Below, one piece after another: positions 22,284-30,443 of a stretch of 64,000 nt of DNA (position 1 is the stretch's first letter; the number at the start of each line of letters is the position of its first letter). A program made the position numbers and the translations under genes. The DNA is from Thiomicrospira sp. WB1 (GTDB lineage Bacteria; Pseudomonadota; Gammaproteobacteria; Thiomicrospirales; Thiomicrospiraceae): assembly GCF_001507535.1 (NCBI RefSeq), contig NZ_LQBN01000002.1, forward strand, positions 434,001 through 498,000, in the 5' to 3' direction. The notes beneath the pieces were generated by a model, which did not search any database, was not told where the DNA came from, and saw only the letters and a program-made list of their open reading frames with translations.

Positions 22284-22949
22284 TTAACCGGTCACCTGAT
22301 TGCGCAAATACAGTGGCTGAGGCAGGCATTGCGTTACCGGTTGTGCGAGAGAAGCTCGAAGCGCCGCGACCTGGGCGACATCGCTTGCACGAGGGTAGGC
22401 CGAAACAAACTCAGAAAAAGGCGCTTCCCATTCCGGCCATGCCCAAGCCATGTCGCCAATGCCCAGCGCGCCCTGCGGCACCCGCTTCAAAGCTTGGGTC
22501 CGAGGCAACATCTGTGGCGGCTCGCTCACCAGCTCGCCCTGCTCGTTCCGCTGACCCGTTTGCCAATACACCTCTTGCATGCGCGCATCCATACAGGCAA
22601 TCCACGTCTGGTCTGCACGCGTCGGCACTTTTAACCAGGCCTGGTGAATCAACGCTTCAAGCGTGGAAACCTCAATCACGGGTTTTTGCCAGCCATAGGC
22701 CAGCCCCTGAATCACACCCGCGGCAATGCGCACGCCGGTAAAGGCCCCAGGACCGTTGGCATAGGCCAGACAATCAACCTCATCGGGTGCACATCCGGCT
22801 TTTTCCAACACGCGAGTGACCATGCTCAAAATCTTGTCTGCATGCTGCTGAGGCGCCAGCTCAAACTCTTCAAACACGCCTTGCGAGGTCAGCAATGCCG
22901 CCGAACATGCTTGCGTAGACGTTTCAATGGCCAGAATGGTCGATGACAT
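22284..22949 (-). CDS. tsaB: tRNA threonylcarbamoyladenosine biosynthesis protein TsaB
   Basis: A partner of TsaD in t6A37 tRNA modification. The start at 22949 gives MSSTILAIETST with GGGAG 5 nt upstream. The ASKHA-fold motifs ILAIETSTQACSAAL and ANGPGAFTGVRIAAGVIQGLA are intact, and MDARMQEVYW follows. At 221 residues it is near family length. It lies next to a YoaA helicase, as in E. coli. A palindrome copy encodes HQAWLKV at the place where E. coli TsaB has a similar but not identical sequence. Confidence 0.94.
   Translation of the reverse strand: MSSTILAIETSTQACSAALLTSQGVFEEFELAPQQHADKILSMVTRVLEKAGCAPDEVDCLAYANGPGAFTGVRIAAGVIQGLAYGWQKPVIEVSTLEALIHQAWLKVPTRADQTWIACMDARMQEVYWQTGQRNEQGELVSEPPQMLPRTQALKRVPQGALGIGDMAWAWPEWEAPFSEFVSAYPRASDVAQVAALRASLAQPVTQCLPQPLYLRNQVTG
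22634..22645. repeat. Iterated palindrome copy 6 (coding)
   Basis: Exact ACCAGGCCTGGT with TTTTA on the left, in tsaB, encoding Gln-Ala-Trp-Leu-Lys. Confidence 0.9.
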
Positions 22950-23016
22950 GACAGCTCCCATCAATTAAATCACAAATTATAGCCGCCAACTTTCCTAATC
23001 ACCAAACGCCGTTCCC

Positions 23017-24963
23017 TCATTCAGCCTCCCCAGATGGGGTCAGCAAACGTGTCAGTGACGCCTGAGCTTCCTCGGGTGTATAGACCCAGGGACAGGCAGG
23101 TAGGTTTTGCACAAACTGCCGTCCATAAGACTTTGTTTTCAAACGGGGATCACACAGCACCAACACCCCACGATCCGTTGCATCACGAATCAAACGCCCA
23201 CTGCCCTGCTTCATGGCAATCAGTGCCTCTGGCAACTGGAAATGAAAAAACGCACTCAACCCTTTCTGTTTTAAATCGGCTTCACGCGCCTCCACCAACG
23301 GGTCATCAGGCGGCATGAAAGGCAAGCGATCAATCATCACCAGAACCAGGTCTTCGCCTTTGACGTCAACCCCTTCCCAAAAGCTGCCTGTGCCCAGCAA
23401 AAGCGCGCGTTCCTGTTCTCGAAACCGATCAATCAATGACGATTTGGGCCCTTCGCCCTGCACGATCAGTGCGCCTTCCCAGTGATCACGTAAAATGTCC
23501 GCCGCTTTCTGCAAACCGCTGTGACTGGTAAACAATAAAAAGGCCCTTCCCTGTGTTGTTTTCAACAGTGGCCAAACGGCGCGCAGACAGATTCGGGTGT
23601 AGTCATCATGATTGGGCGAAGGCAACCCGACTGGATGATAAATCGCCGCCTGAGATGCAAAATCAAACGGGCTCTGCCAGATTTCCGTGCGAGGCGACGC
23701 CAGACCCAGTTTATGGCTGAAATAATCAAATTCGCCATTCACACTGAGCGTGGCCGAGGTAAAAATCCAACTCCCCCCCAGTTTTTCCTGTTGACGGGAA
23801 AACGGGCCAGCCACACTCAGAGGGGTCAGATGCAAAGAAAAACGTCCTTGTGTGGATTCCACCCAGCGAACCCGGTTTTCTGAGTCCGAGTCCAGCCACT
23901 GGTTGATCTCTGAGGCTTGTTTCTGCACCCGCTGGTAAAGGGCGGCCAGTTGCTTGCCCCGGTCGGTCAAAGGCTTCAGCCCATCTCCCAGGTATTCCAG
24001 CCGATTGCGCAAGGTTTTCAAGGCGGCCACCGATGCCTTTGCCGTTTGAAAGGCTTGCCAGTTCCAGCGTCGTTCGAATTTGCCGAGGCTTTTATTAAAA
24101 TCAGTGATGGCCTGTGACACCGATTGTGCCTGATCCGAAAGCCAAGCCGTATCCGGTGCTTCCTTGGCGTACGCCTCTTTCAAATCGCGCACCAGCTCAT
24201 CCAGCTGATAGCGACTGAGACGAAACCCCAAAAACTGAGCCGCCACATCCGGCAGCTGGTGCGCTTCATCAAAAACATAGACATCTGCCTTGGGTAGAAG
24301 CTCCCCGAACCCCTGTTCTTTTAGCGCCAGATCGGCACAAAAAAGATGATGGTTCACAATAAGAATCTCAGCCTCACTCGCGGCCTTCTTCACCTTGGGG
24401 TAAAAACACGATGAATCCGCGCTTTGACCACATTCATTGGCCTGACAAAACTCCATGCGAGCGCACACTTGTGACCAAACTGGATCGTTTTCATCCAGTT
24501 CTGAAAGCTCGGCCCGGTCGCCATCTTGCGTGGATTGCGCCCATTGTTCGATCTGATTGAGTTTTAACCAGGCCTGCTTTGTATTGGCCTGTGCCGTCTG
24601 CGCAATGGCCAGACGCTGTGTGCACAGATAGTTTTCCCGCCCTTTGAGCAACCGCACACGCCCGCGAAACCCGGTCACGGATTTAATGTAGGGAACGTCT
24701 TTCAAGAGCAATTGCTCCTGCAGGGTTTTGGTGGCGGTGGAGATAATGACTTTTTTGCCAGAGAGCAAGGCCGGCACCAGATACGCAAACGTTTTACCGG
24801 TGCCGGTACCGGCTTCCGCCAGAAAAGTGGCCTCAGCGTCAATGGCATCGGCCACGGCTTTGGCCATCGACTGCTGGGCATCGCGGTGACAAAAGGCTTT
24901 GTCAAAATCGGTCAGGCGACCGTTTTCACAAAAATAGGCATCAGTGGTGTCGGTCAATGACAA
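23017..24963 (-). CDS. yoaA: ATP-dependent DNA helicase, YoaA/DinG family
   Basis: An XPD-like iron-sulfur superfamily 2 helicase of 648 residues. Motif I GTGTGKT is at 52-58. A four-cysteine Fe-S cluster region is present (Cys114, Cys173, Cys178, Cys186 are the likely ligands). The VNHHLF and DEAH (232-235) motifs and a C-terminal [20 protein letters not shown] motif VI complete it. YoaA unwinds damaged or structured DNA and in E. coli pairs with a polymerase III subunit; the partner here is unknown. A near-copy of the palindrome encodes QAWLK at 130-134. Confidence 0.92.
   Translation of the reverse strand: MSLTDTTDAYFCENGRLTDFDKAFCHRDAQQSMAKAVADAIDAEATFLAEAGTGTGKTFAYLVPALLSGKKVIISTATKTLQEQLLLKDVPYIKSVTGFRGRVRLLKGRENYLCTQRLAIAQTAQANTKQAWLKLNQIEQWAQSTQDGDRAELSELDENDPVWSQVCARMEFCQANECGQSADSSCFYPKVKKAASEAEILIVNHHLFCADLALKEQGFGELLPKADVYVFDEAHQLPDVAAQFLGFRLSRYQLDELVRDLKEAYAKEAPDTAWLSDQAQSVSQAITDFNKSLGKFERRWNWQAFQTAKASVAALKTLRNRLEYLGDGLKPLTDRGKQLAALYQRVQKQASEINQWLDSDSENRVRWVESTQGRFSLHLTPLSVAGPFSRQQEKLGGSWIFTSATLSVNGEFDYFSHKLGLASPRTEIWQSPFDFASQAAIYHPVGLPSPNHDDYTRICLRAVWPLLKTTQGRAFLLFTSHSGLQKAADILRDHWEGALIVQGEGPKSSLIDRFREQERALLLGTGSFWEGVDVKGEDLVLVMIDRLPFMPPDDPLVEAREADLKQKGLSAFFHFQLPEALIAMKQGSGRLIRDATDRGVLVLCDPRLKTKSYGRQFVQNLPACPWVYTPEEAQASLTRLLTPSGEAE
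24566..24577. repeat. Palindrome variant in yoaA
   Basis: ACCAGGCCTGCT, one mismatch from the iterated palindrome and preceded by TTTTA. It still encodes QAWLK on the gene strand. Confidence 0.6.
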
Positions 24964-25066
24964 AGCGAGGGCGTCTCCCGCGGGGCTTCAAGATCCGCGT
25001 TCTTTAAAAAGAGCAAAATTCTACCAAAAAACTGGACAAGGCAGGGGTTTGTCAGTAAAATTCGCC

Positions 25067-25104
25067 GTTCAAATTTGAACCCGTTGCCGAACCTGTTTGG
25101 CAAC
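25067..25104. promoter_or_regulatory. Two adjacent palindromes upstream of rpmJ
   Basis: GTTCAAATTTGAAC (25067-25080) is a perfect 14-bp palindrome. It is followed at once by GTTGCC (25083-25088) and GGCAAC (25099-25104), a 6-bp stem with a 10-nt loop. They lie 25-60 nt before the rpmJ ATG, in operator or leader position. They do not match the Zur consensus as I know it. Confidence 0.4.
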
Positions 25105-25128
25105 CCACAAAACCATTGGATATCTGAT

Positions 25129-25254
25129 ATGAAAATTCTATCTTCTTTGAAGTCGGCTAAAAAACGTCACAAGGACTGCCAGATCGTTCGTCGTCGCGGC
25201 AAAGTCTATGTGATCAACAAAACCAACCCTCGTTTCAAAGCACGTCAGCGTTAA
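25129..25254 (+). CDS. rpmJ: 50S ribosomal protein L36, type B (YkgO-like)
   Basis: A 41-codon gene beginning [20 protein letters not shown] and ending NPRFKARQR. The order [18 protein letters not shown] is the type B L36 pattern. Only one cysteine is present, so the Cys-Cys-Cys-His zinc site of ordinary L36 is missing; this is the zinc-independent paralogue, often induced under zinc starvation in other bacteria. The ordinary rpmJ would be expected in the spc operon outside this window. It stands alone downstream of the helicase gene (divergent) and immediately upstream of the foreign element. Confidence 0.93.
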   Translation: MKILSSLKSAKKRHKDCQIVRRRGKVYVINKTNPRFKARQR

Positions 25255-25267
25255 TCAAACGCTCACA

Positions 25268-25283
25268 GTTTGCACACGCAAAC
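25268..25283 (+). terminator. Small hairpin after rpmJ
   Basis: GTTTGC-ACAC-GCAAAC forms a perfect 6-bp stem with a 4-nt loop, 14 nt after the rpmJ stop. No T-run follows before the element begins, so termination here would be weak. Confidence 0.35.
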
Positions 25284-25292
25284 GGGTTGAAT

Positions 25293-25334
25293 AAAAAAGG
25301 CACCTGATCAGCAAGCCATTTACTAAAGTGGTGG
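25293..25334 (+). repeat. Left terminal inverted repeat
   Basis: A6 then GGCAC, CTGATCAG, CAAGCCATTTACT and AAGTGGTGG. Compared with the reverse complement of the right end there is one substitution and two single-base indels beyond the A-run. Confidence 0.75.
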
Positions 25335-25360
25335 AAAAAGCGTTGAAATGATCATACAAT

Positions 25361-25385
25361 CCTCGTACTGGTCGCCAGTTCGGGG
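25361..25385 (+). promoter_or_regulatory. Hairpin covering the transposase ribosome-binding site
   Basis: Positions 25361-25371 pair with 25375-25385: CCTCG with CGGGG (one G-T) and ACTGG with CCAGT, one T-T mismatch between, loop TCG. The 3' strand contains the GGGG ribosome-binding site of the TTG start at 25395. ATTTTTAT follows directly, so the stem may also end transcripts entering from rpmJ. Confidence 0.6.
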
Positions 25386-25394
25386 ATTTTTATA

Positions 25395-27212
25395 TTGAAA
25401 AAGATATCTTCTGCTAAAAATTCTACCCCTCACAACACCTTTCTACCGCCTGACTCTTCGCATATCAACTGTTGTCGAAACCCTAAGTGCAGCAATTTTT
25501 TAGTTCCATCAGAGTTCCCTGATTTTAAAGTCAAGCCTGGCAGTAAAAATCCAAATAAGCTCTATAAGCGGGTTGGAAATAAAAGTGGTGTTAGGCTTAT
25601 CTGCAACGGATGTGGTGAAACACTTCCAATAAAAAGCGGTATTGGCCTCAAAGACGAACTGTATCGATTAAAAAATATACCAAGAATCAATATTGGCAAT
25701 ATTAGCTGCCCTGACAAAACATGTCAAAATCATAAGATACCTATTACAGAACGACAAAGTTACTATAAGCACGGAAAAAACAAAGCCGGAACCCCTCGAT
25801 ACAAATGTAAATGCTGCGATAAAACCTTTGCGGTCAACACAAACGCTCTAAAAAGACAGCGGATAACTCATTTAAATAAAACGCTTTTCAAGCTCCTGGT
25901 TAATAAATCTCCATCCCAGCGAATCCTAGACATCTTAGATATAAACCCCAAAACTTTTTACGATAAGGTCGATTTTATTTATAAGCAATGCGTTCTCTTC
26001 GCAAGAAGCAGGGAATCCAAACTAGCGGAACTTTTGGCTAATAAACATTTGAGGCTCGCAACAGATGTTCAATTTCATCTGGTGAACTGGTCCAAGCGAA
26101 AAGATAAACGCAATACTCAGTTATTGGCCATTGCGACGACCTGTAACGACACAAGCTATGTTTTTGGGAATCACTTAAATTACGATCCATCTGTTCAACA
26201 GAGTGAAGTTGAAGAAATCATTCAGGCAAACAAAGAAAGCTCAATTGAGCCCGCATTTAGAAAGACAGCAAGATTTTGGAGCCACGAAGACTATTTAAAA
26301 GCAGCTCAGCGAACATATCGAACACAGAAAACAAAATCAAAATCAACGATTCAATCGATTGAGGATACATACAAAAATTCAATCAGCCGTGAGAATATTG
26401 ATTCAAACTTCACGATGTCTGATTTTCTAAAATTGCCTGAGAAAGGTGTCCAAATCCATTCCGAATATACGATGCTTGCTCATTTCAAATATATAAACGA
26501 ATTAACTTACCGTGCAAAAAGCATCCATCATTCAATGGACCAGGATTCAGGCATGAGGGCAGCTTTTATGCTCGGATATGACGAGAAGCTAAAGAATCCG
26601 AAAAAATACCAGGTTAATGGATTTTATATCAATTTCATGAAAAACCATACCGTGGACACCAAAAGAGAGATATTTCAAGAACAAGAGCGGTATGTAAAAA
26701 CCTATGCGGATGCCAAAGGTATTAGTTTTATCGAAGCACAGCATCAAATCATGACCTACAACATTGTAAATGCATTAAGCCTGGGCAAGTGGTCTGATAG
26801 ATGGGTAAGTATTCCGATTCCAAGCATGGGTGAACCGGAGAAAATGGCTTGCCACCTTAATGATTTGGGAGTGTATTCTGACTCAGAGCTTGGCTGGATG
26901 TTTTTAAAAGCTTCGCTTCACAGTGTAGATCGATATTTTATGCAGATACGTCGGATGATTCATTACCTGGAGAGACCGATTAAATCGGCCACCTCTGCGG
27001 GCAATATGTGGAATGGCTATAACGCCTACAACCCGGAAATGGTAGTGAAACTAATTGAAATCTTCAGGGTGTACTACAACTTTTGCAAGAGAGGTGATGA
27101 TGGAAAAACTCCTGCGGAAAGGATTGAGTTGAGCCGTGGAAAAAACGATGTTGAGGATATCTTATATTATCACCCCAACTCAAAATATTTCCGCAAACAA
27201 TTATATGTTTAA
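25395..27212 (+). CDS. Putative DDE-type transposase with two N-terminal zinc ribbons
   Basis: A 605-residue protein starting at TTG with GGGGA 8 nt upstream. Zinc ribbon 1 is formed around Cys26/27, Cys32, Cys70 and Cys73; ribbon 2 around Cys105, Cys110, Cys138 and Cys140/141, ending CKCCDKTFAVN as in IS1 InsA-type fingers. A helix-turn-helix-like stretch follows (about 172-190). The remainder resembles an RNase-H-fold transposase: LATDVQFHL with Asp224, HHSMDQDSGMR with Asp382/384, and a C-terminal FMQIRRMIHYLERP with Glu526, then NPEMVVKLIEIFRVYYNF. The acidic triad is my inference. Codon use is AT-rich relative to its neighbours. Confidence 0.65.
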   Translation: MKKISSAKNSTPHNTFLPPDSSHINCCRNPKCSNFLVPSEFPDFKVKPGSKNPNKLYKRVGNKSGVRLICNGCGETLPIKSGIGLKDELYRLKNIPRINIGNISCPDKTCQNHKIPITERQSYYKHGKNKAGTPRYKCKCCDKTFAVNTNALKRQRITHLNKTLFKLLVNKSPSQRILDILDINPKTFYDKVDFIYKQCVLFARSRESKLAELLANKHLRLATDVQFHLVNWSKRKDKRNTQLLAIATTCNDTSYVFGNHLNYDPSVQQSEVEEIIQANKESSIEPAFRKTARFWSHEDYLKAAQRTYRTQKTKSKSTIQSIEDTYKNSISRENIDSNFTMSDFLKLPEKGVQIHSEYTMLAHFKYINELTYRAKSIHHSMDQDSGMRAAFMLGYDEKLKNPKKYQVNGFYINFMKNHTVDTKREIFQEQERYVKTYADAKGISFIEAQHQIMTYNIVNALSLGKWSDRWVSIPIPSMGEPEKMACHLNDLGVYSDSELGWMFLKASLHSVDRYFMQIRRMIHYLERPIKSATSAGNMWNGYNAYNPEMVVKLIEIFRVYYNFCKRGDDGKTPAERIELSRGKNDVEDILYYHPNSKYFRKQLYV

Positions 27213-27277
27213 GATCAAAATACAATATTTAAAATGGTAGATTAAATTAATGAATAAAGCATTTTTAAAAGGATTTT

Positions 27278-28312
27278 ATGATATTAAACATTGAAGAAAA
27301 TTATGAATATTCATGGGAAGATTTTGATAATTTCAACCATTCTGATAATCCGGGAGAAATTGAAAAGAAAACCGTGGGAGAATTGGTTGTAAAAAATTTA
27401 CATTTTCCTTTAATTGATAAAGAAAGATTTAACACTTTTTTTGTAAACAATAAAAATGGAGGTGTTGGTGATAATAATAGAAAAAAAATAACTTTTAAGT
27501 CATGCAAGTTTGATGAATTTGATTTGGAGGTATCATATAACGACTTAGTTTTTGAAGACTGTATTTTCTCAAAGAAGACATCAATAAAGGCTAATGCACT
27601 AAAATACTTACATTTTAATAGATGCACCTTAGAGTCTGATGTTTTCTTAAAAAATCTATCAATTGAGTCGGCAATTTTAAAACTAGAACGTTGTATTTTC
27701 TTTAGAGAAACAGAACTGCAAGGTTTTTCTTTTAAACCGGAAATTCAAATAGGAAATTTTGTTACAAAAAACTTCTTTAAAAACACCGAATTTTGTCACA
27801 CCCTTAAACTTGAAGGTGTCAGTTTTTCTAAAGATTTTGAACTTCAAAATGTGCGTTGGCCAAAATTTAACAAGTTCACTGCTGAAAGGGATGTTTTCCG
27901 TCAGCTAAAAGTATGCATGTCAGAATCACTAAACTTAATTGAAGAATCCTATTTTCATAGTCTTGAAATGGAGGCTTATCGTAAAGAGCTAAAGCAAAGA
28001 GGATGGTCTAAAAATAATTGGCAAGATCAAATCGTTTTTTTGATTAACAGGCACACATCAAATTTCGCCAACAGCTGGTTTAAGCCTCTAGCTTGGATGG
28101 TTCTTGTTTCTATCGTTTTTTATTCTTTCGTTTGCGGTCCGACTGCACTAATAAACTGCAGCCCAAATAGTTTTTTCTATTTTATAAACCCCCTCAATAG
28201 AACAAATAATTTCTATCTAGCAGACTACTCTATTTGGTTCATTCACAAGATTTTAATTCTGTTTTTTGCTTATCACTTAATAGTTTCTCTAAGAAGAAAA
28301 ACAAAGTTTTAA
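27278..28312 (+). CDS. Unknown membrane protein with degenerate pentapeptide-like repeats (element cargo)
   Basis: A 344-residue protein with AAAGGA before its ATG, 65 nt after the transposase gene. Residues ~60-200 hold repeated short strands with periodic Phe/Cys/Leu (FKSCKFDEF, FEDCIFSK, HFNRCTLES, LERCIFFRE), like a worn pentapeptide-repeat beta-helix. A conserved-looking helical block follows (FRQLKVCMSESLNLIEESYFHSLEMEAYRKELKQRGW). Two hydrophobic segments end the protein (WMVLVSIVFYSFVCG and WFIHKILILFFAYHLIVSL). The beta-helix/helix/two-membrane-span plan recalls uncharacterised bacterial effectors, and a defence role is possible but unproven. It is the most AT-rich gene in the window. 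Confidence 0.6.
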   Translation: MILNIEENYEYSWEDFDNFNHSDNPGEIEKKTVGELVVKNLHFPLIDKERFNTFFVNNKNGGVGDNNRKKITFKSCKFDEFDLEVSYNDLVFEDCIFSKKTSIKANALKYLHFNRCTLESDVFLKNLSIESAILKLERCIFFRETELQGFSFKPEIQIGNFVTKNFFKNTEFCHTLKLEGVSFSKDFELQNVRWPKFNKFTAERDVFRQLKVCMSESLNLIEESYFHSLEMEAYRKELKQRGWSKNNWQDQIVFLINRHTSNFANSWFKPLAWMVLVSIVFYSFVCGPTALINCSPNSFFYFINPLNRTNNFYLADYSIWFIHKILILFFAYHLIVSLRRKTKF

Positions 28313-28454
28313 TGTAACGACCCAGAGAAATAACTGCACATGATATAGTCGATCCAAAAAAAGATAGGAATTAGTTAATAAACCAGAAATTAAACGGTAG
28401 ACCGCAAGCGTAAAACTGAATTGGTCGAACTTGTAATGATTTCAAGAGAAGCCT

Positions 28455-28540
28455 AACTTCAATACGATTATTTTAATGAAGTTGGAGCTTTGAGGTAAAG
28501 AAGACTCAAAAAAAGAAAAAACCTAGCAAAAGCTAGGTTT
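28455..28540 (+). ncRNA. Possible small RNA or structured 3' end
   Basis: Three consecutive stems: AACTTCA/TGAAGTT (28455-28461, 28477-28483), TTTGAG/CTCAAA (28489-28494, 28505-28510), and the terminator stem at 28519-28540. The order suggests a structured RNA ending in a terminator. No promoter is assigned, and it could equally be the 3' untranslated region of the cargo gene. Confidence 0.3.
28519..28540 (+). terminator. Rho-independent terminator of the element
   Basis: AAACCTAGC (28519-28527), loop AAAA, GCTAGGTTT (28532-28540): a perfect 9-bp stem followed by ATTATT and preceded by an A-rich run, so it can work in both directions. Confidence 0.7.
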
Positions 28541-28616
28541 ATTATTGAAAGCCATCTCACTGGGTGGGGGCGACAAGACCTTTTGAAGACTCAGACCTTA
28601 ATTCACCAAATGCTTA

Positions 28617-28659
28617 CCACCACTTAAGTAAATGGCTTGCCTGATCAGTGCCTTTTTTT
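28617..28659 (-). repeat. Right terminal inverted repeat
   Basis: Read outward on the plus strand: CCACCACTTAAGTAAATGG, CTTGCCTGATCAG, TGCC and T7. It pairs with the left end as described there. Confidence 0.75.
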
Positions 28660-28682
28660 ATGCCCGACGTTTTATCAGTGGA

Positions 28683-29672
28683 CTACTCGCTGCCCATGCC
28701 TTTGCTGTAATACTTTTGCTCTACTTTTTTAATGGTATCGACAATCAGGCCGGTATCCACTTTGCCCACAAAGAAATCCGCCCCCATAGCCAGGACTTCC
28801 CGCGTGTTGTTATCACTGGTCATGGACGTATGCACCACGATCGGAATGTGTGCTGATTTGCGGTTCTTACGGAGTTCCTGAATCACTGTGTGCCCGGACG
28901 CGACTGGCATTTCCAAATCGGTAAACACCATGGAAATATCGTCCAAGTTTTCAAGTGAGTCCACGTAATCCAATAACAAACGGCCGTTTTCAAACCCACG
29001 ATGGCGTAATCCCAGTTGCTCGAATACCATGCCCATGTATTTTTGAATGGCCTTACTGTCTTCCGCGAACAGGATTTCACGTTCACGAACTTCCGGCGTA
29101 AAGTCATGATCGGTTTTTTTAACTTCTTCGGCGGACTCGAAAATTTTGCGGGCCATTTGCGGCATGGCTTCAATCAGCATTTTTTCAATGTCCAGAATAA
29201 AACAAAGTGTGTCGCTGTTGTCGAGGTAGGTATGATTGACCACCTGGTTGGTGTTCACGTCCACGTTGTAATTGGTAGCCGGCTTAATGTCTTCCCAATC
29301 TTTCTCTTCCACGCCATGAATATGCGCCACGCGCATGCCGATAAAGTTCTGGCTGAAATCAGAGACGATAATAATCGACTTTTCTTTCTGCTCCGGTGTC
29401 ATTTCAAAGCCCATCCATTTGGGCACATCAATCACCGGAAGATACACGCCACGCAACTCGATCATCCCTTCAATCAGGGGGTTGGCATCCGGCATTTCAG
29501 AGACATTATAAGCCCGCCCTTCCAGAACTTCGCGAACCTTGAACACATTCATGCCATAAAAAGGCGGATCGTACTCTTCTGTTGGAAACTGAACCTGAAA
29601 CACCATCAAGCTCATTTGGTTGTTTTTGCTTAGTTGCGCCGTTTTTTCAACTTGTTCAAGCGTAGTGGTCAT
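28683..29672 (-). CDS. cheV: Chemotaxis coupling protein CheV
   Basis: Couples chemoreceptors to CheA and modulates signalling by phosphorylation. The start at 29672 gives MTTTLEQVEKTAQL with GGA 7 nt upstream. The N-terminal CheW domain (GMNVFKVREVLEG, IEGMIELRGVYLPVIDV) is followed by a receiver domain with acidic pocket FAEDSKAI, phospho-acceptor Asp in VFTDLEMP, the conserved switch Thr/Ser in VVHTSMT, and Lys in FVGKVD. At 329 residues it is full length. No other chemotaxis gene is present in the window. It borders the mobile element. Confidence 0.94.
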   Translation of the reverse strand: MTTTLEQVEKTAQLSKNNQMSLMVFQVQFPTEEYDPPFYGMNVFKVREVLEGRAYNVSEMPDANPLIEGMIELRGVYLPVIDVPKWMGFEMTPEQKEKSIIIVSDFSQNFIGMRVAHIHGVEEKDWEDIKPATNYNVDVNTNQVVNHTYLDNSDTLCFILDIEKMLIEAMPQMARKIFESAEEVKKTDHDFTPEVREREILFAEDSKAIQKYMGMVFEQLGLRHRGFENGRLLLDYVDSLENLDDISMVFTDLEMPVASGHTVIQELRKNRKSAHIPIVVHTSMTSDNNTREVLAMGADFFVGKVDTGLIVDTIKKVEQKYYSKGMGSE

Positions 29673-29816
29673 AGTGCGTTCCAATGGTTCTTTTTATGGT
29701 GTTTGCTTCATTCTGCACGGGCCTCGACCGATTGTAAAGATCGCAACAGACGATTTGTACGCAGAGCCAGACCCATTTATCTCACAGATGTAGCAAAAAC
29801 CTGACCAACTAATGGG

Positions 29817-30443
29817 TCATGTCTGTTCAGCCCCAGCCAGATGTTTGACGGGTTTGAATGAGTAACGATAATGCTCTGCCAGCAGGCCATGTTCCTTAAT
29901 CGCTTGCAGATGCGCTGGCGTAGGGTAGCCTTTGTGGCGATCAAAGCCGTATTGTGGATAGGTTTCATGCAGGTCAGCCATCTGTCGATCACGTGTAACT
30001 TTTGCCAGAATGGAGGCAGCGCTGATCGCCGGCACCTTGTCATCGCCTTTGATCACAGCTTCACTGGGATAGTGCCATGGCGGACACCGATGGCCATCCA
30101 CCCATACTTTTTGGATCGGCACCTGTAAAGTCGCGACCGCCCGCTCCATGGCCAAAAAAGTGGCCTGCAGAATATTGAGCTCATCAATCTCACGAGGCGA
30201 TGCCTGGCCGATCCCCCAGGCCAGAGCCTGCTCTTGAATCGCCACGAACAGTGCTTCACGTTTTTTTTCAGACAATTTTTTTGAGTCCGCCAGCAAAAGG
30301 GGCGATTCCGCGGGCAACACAACCGCCGCGGCCACCACATTACCAACCAATGGGCCCCGCCCCACTTCATCCACACCGACTTCCAAACCGTCAGGGCGTT
30401 CGACACCAAACAACTCAGTTTGTTGCGAAAGCGACAAGGTCAT
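29817..30443 (-). CDS. rnhB: Ribonuclease HII
   Basis: Removes ribonucleotides from DNA and RNA-DNA hybrids. The start at 30443 overlaps the lpxB stop as ATGA. The 208-residue protein has the catalytic [10 protein letters not shown] motif, [11 protein letters not shown], the VDG strand and the [12 protein letters not shown] segment. It ends the lpx cluster as in many gammaproteobacteria; dnaE, often next, is not here. Confidence 0.95.
   Translation of the reverse strand: MTLSLSQQTELFGVERPDGLEVGVDEVGRGPLVGNVVAAAVVLPAESPLLLADSKKLSEKKREALFVAIQEQALAWGIGQASPREIDELNILQATFLAMERAVATLQVPIQKVWVDGHRCPPWHYPSEAVIKGDDKVPAISAASILAKVTRDRQMADLHETYPQYGFDRHKGYPTPAHLQAIKEHGLLAEHYRYSFKPVKHLAGAEQT

Larger units (their letters stand above)
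25293..28659 (+). mobile_element. Putative 3.4-kb transposon with imperfect terminal inverted repeats, transposase and one cargo gene
   Basis: The segment is visibly more AT-rich than both flanks and interrupts the space between rpmJ and cheV. Its ends are imperfect inverted repeats of about 42 bp (25293-25334 and 28617-28659) beginning with a run of A and GGCAC. Inside are a 605-aa zinc-ribbon transposase-like gene, a 344-aa membrane protein gene, and a structured non-coding tail. Only a 2-bp AT flanks both ends as a possible target duplication. No tRNA, integrase or plasmid gene is nearby. I do not recognise a named insertion-sequence family with certainty. Confidence 0.7.
28313..28682. other. 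Non-coding tail of the element and cheV downstream region
   Basis: A stretch of 370 nt with no credible gene. It holds three successive inverted repeats (28455-28540), then about 75 nt with no feature I can identify, then the right terminal repeat (28617-28659) and 23 nt of flank before the cheV stop codon. Confidence 0.6.

Noticed and set aside
25255-28682. CRISPR array or tRNA-targeted integrative island in the AT-rich region
   Set aside because: No regularly spaced repeats, tRNA gene or integrase is present; the ends are inverted, not direct, repeats.
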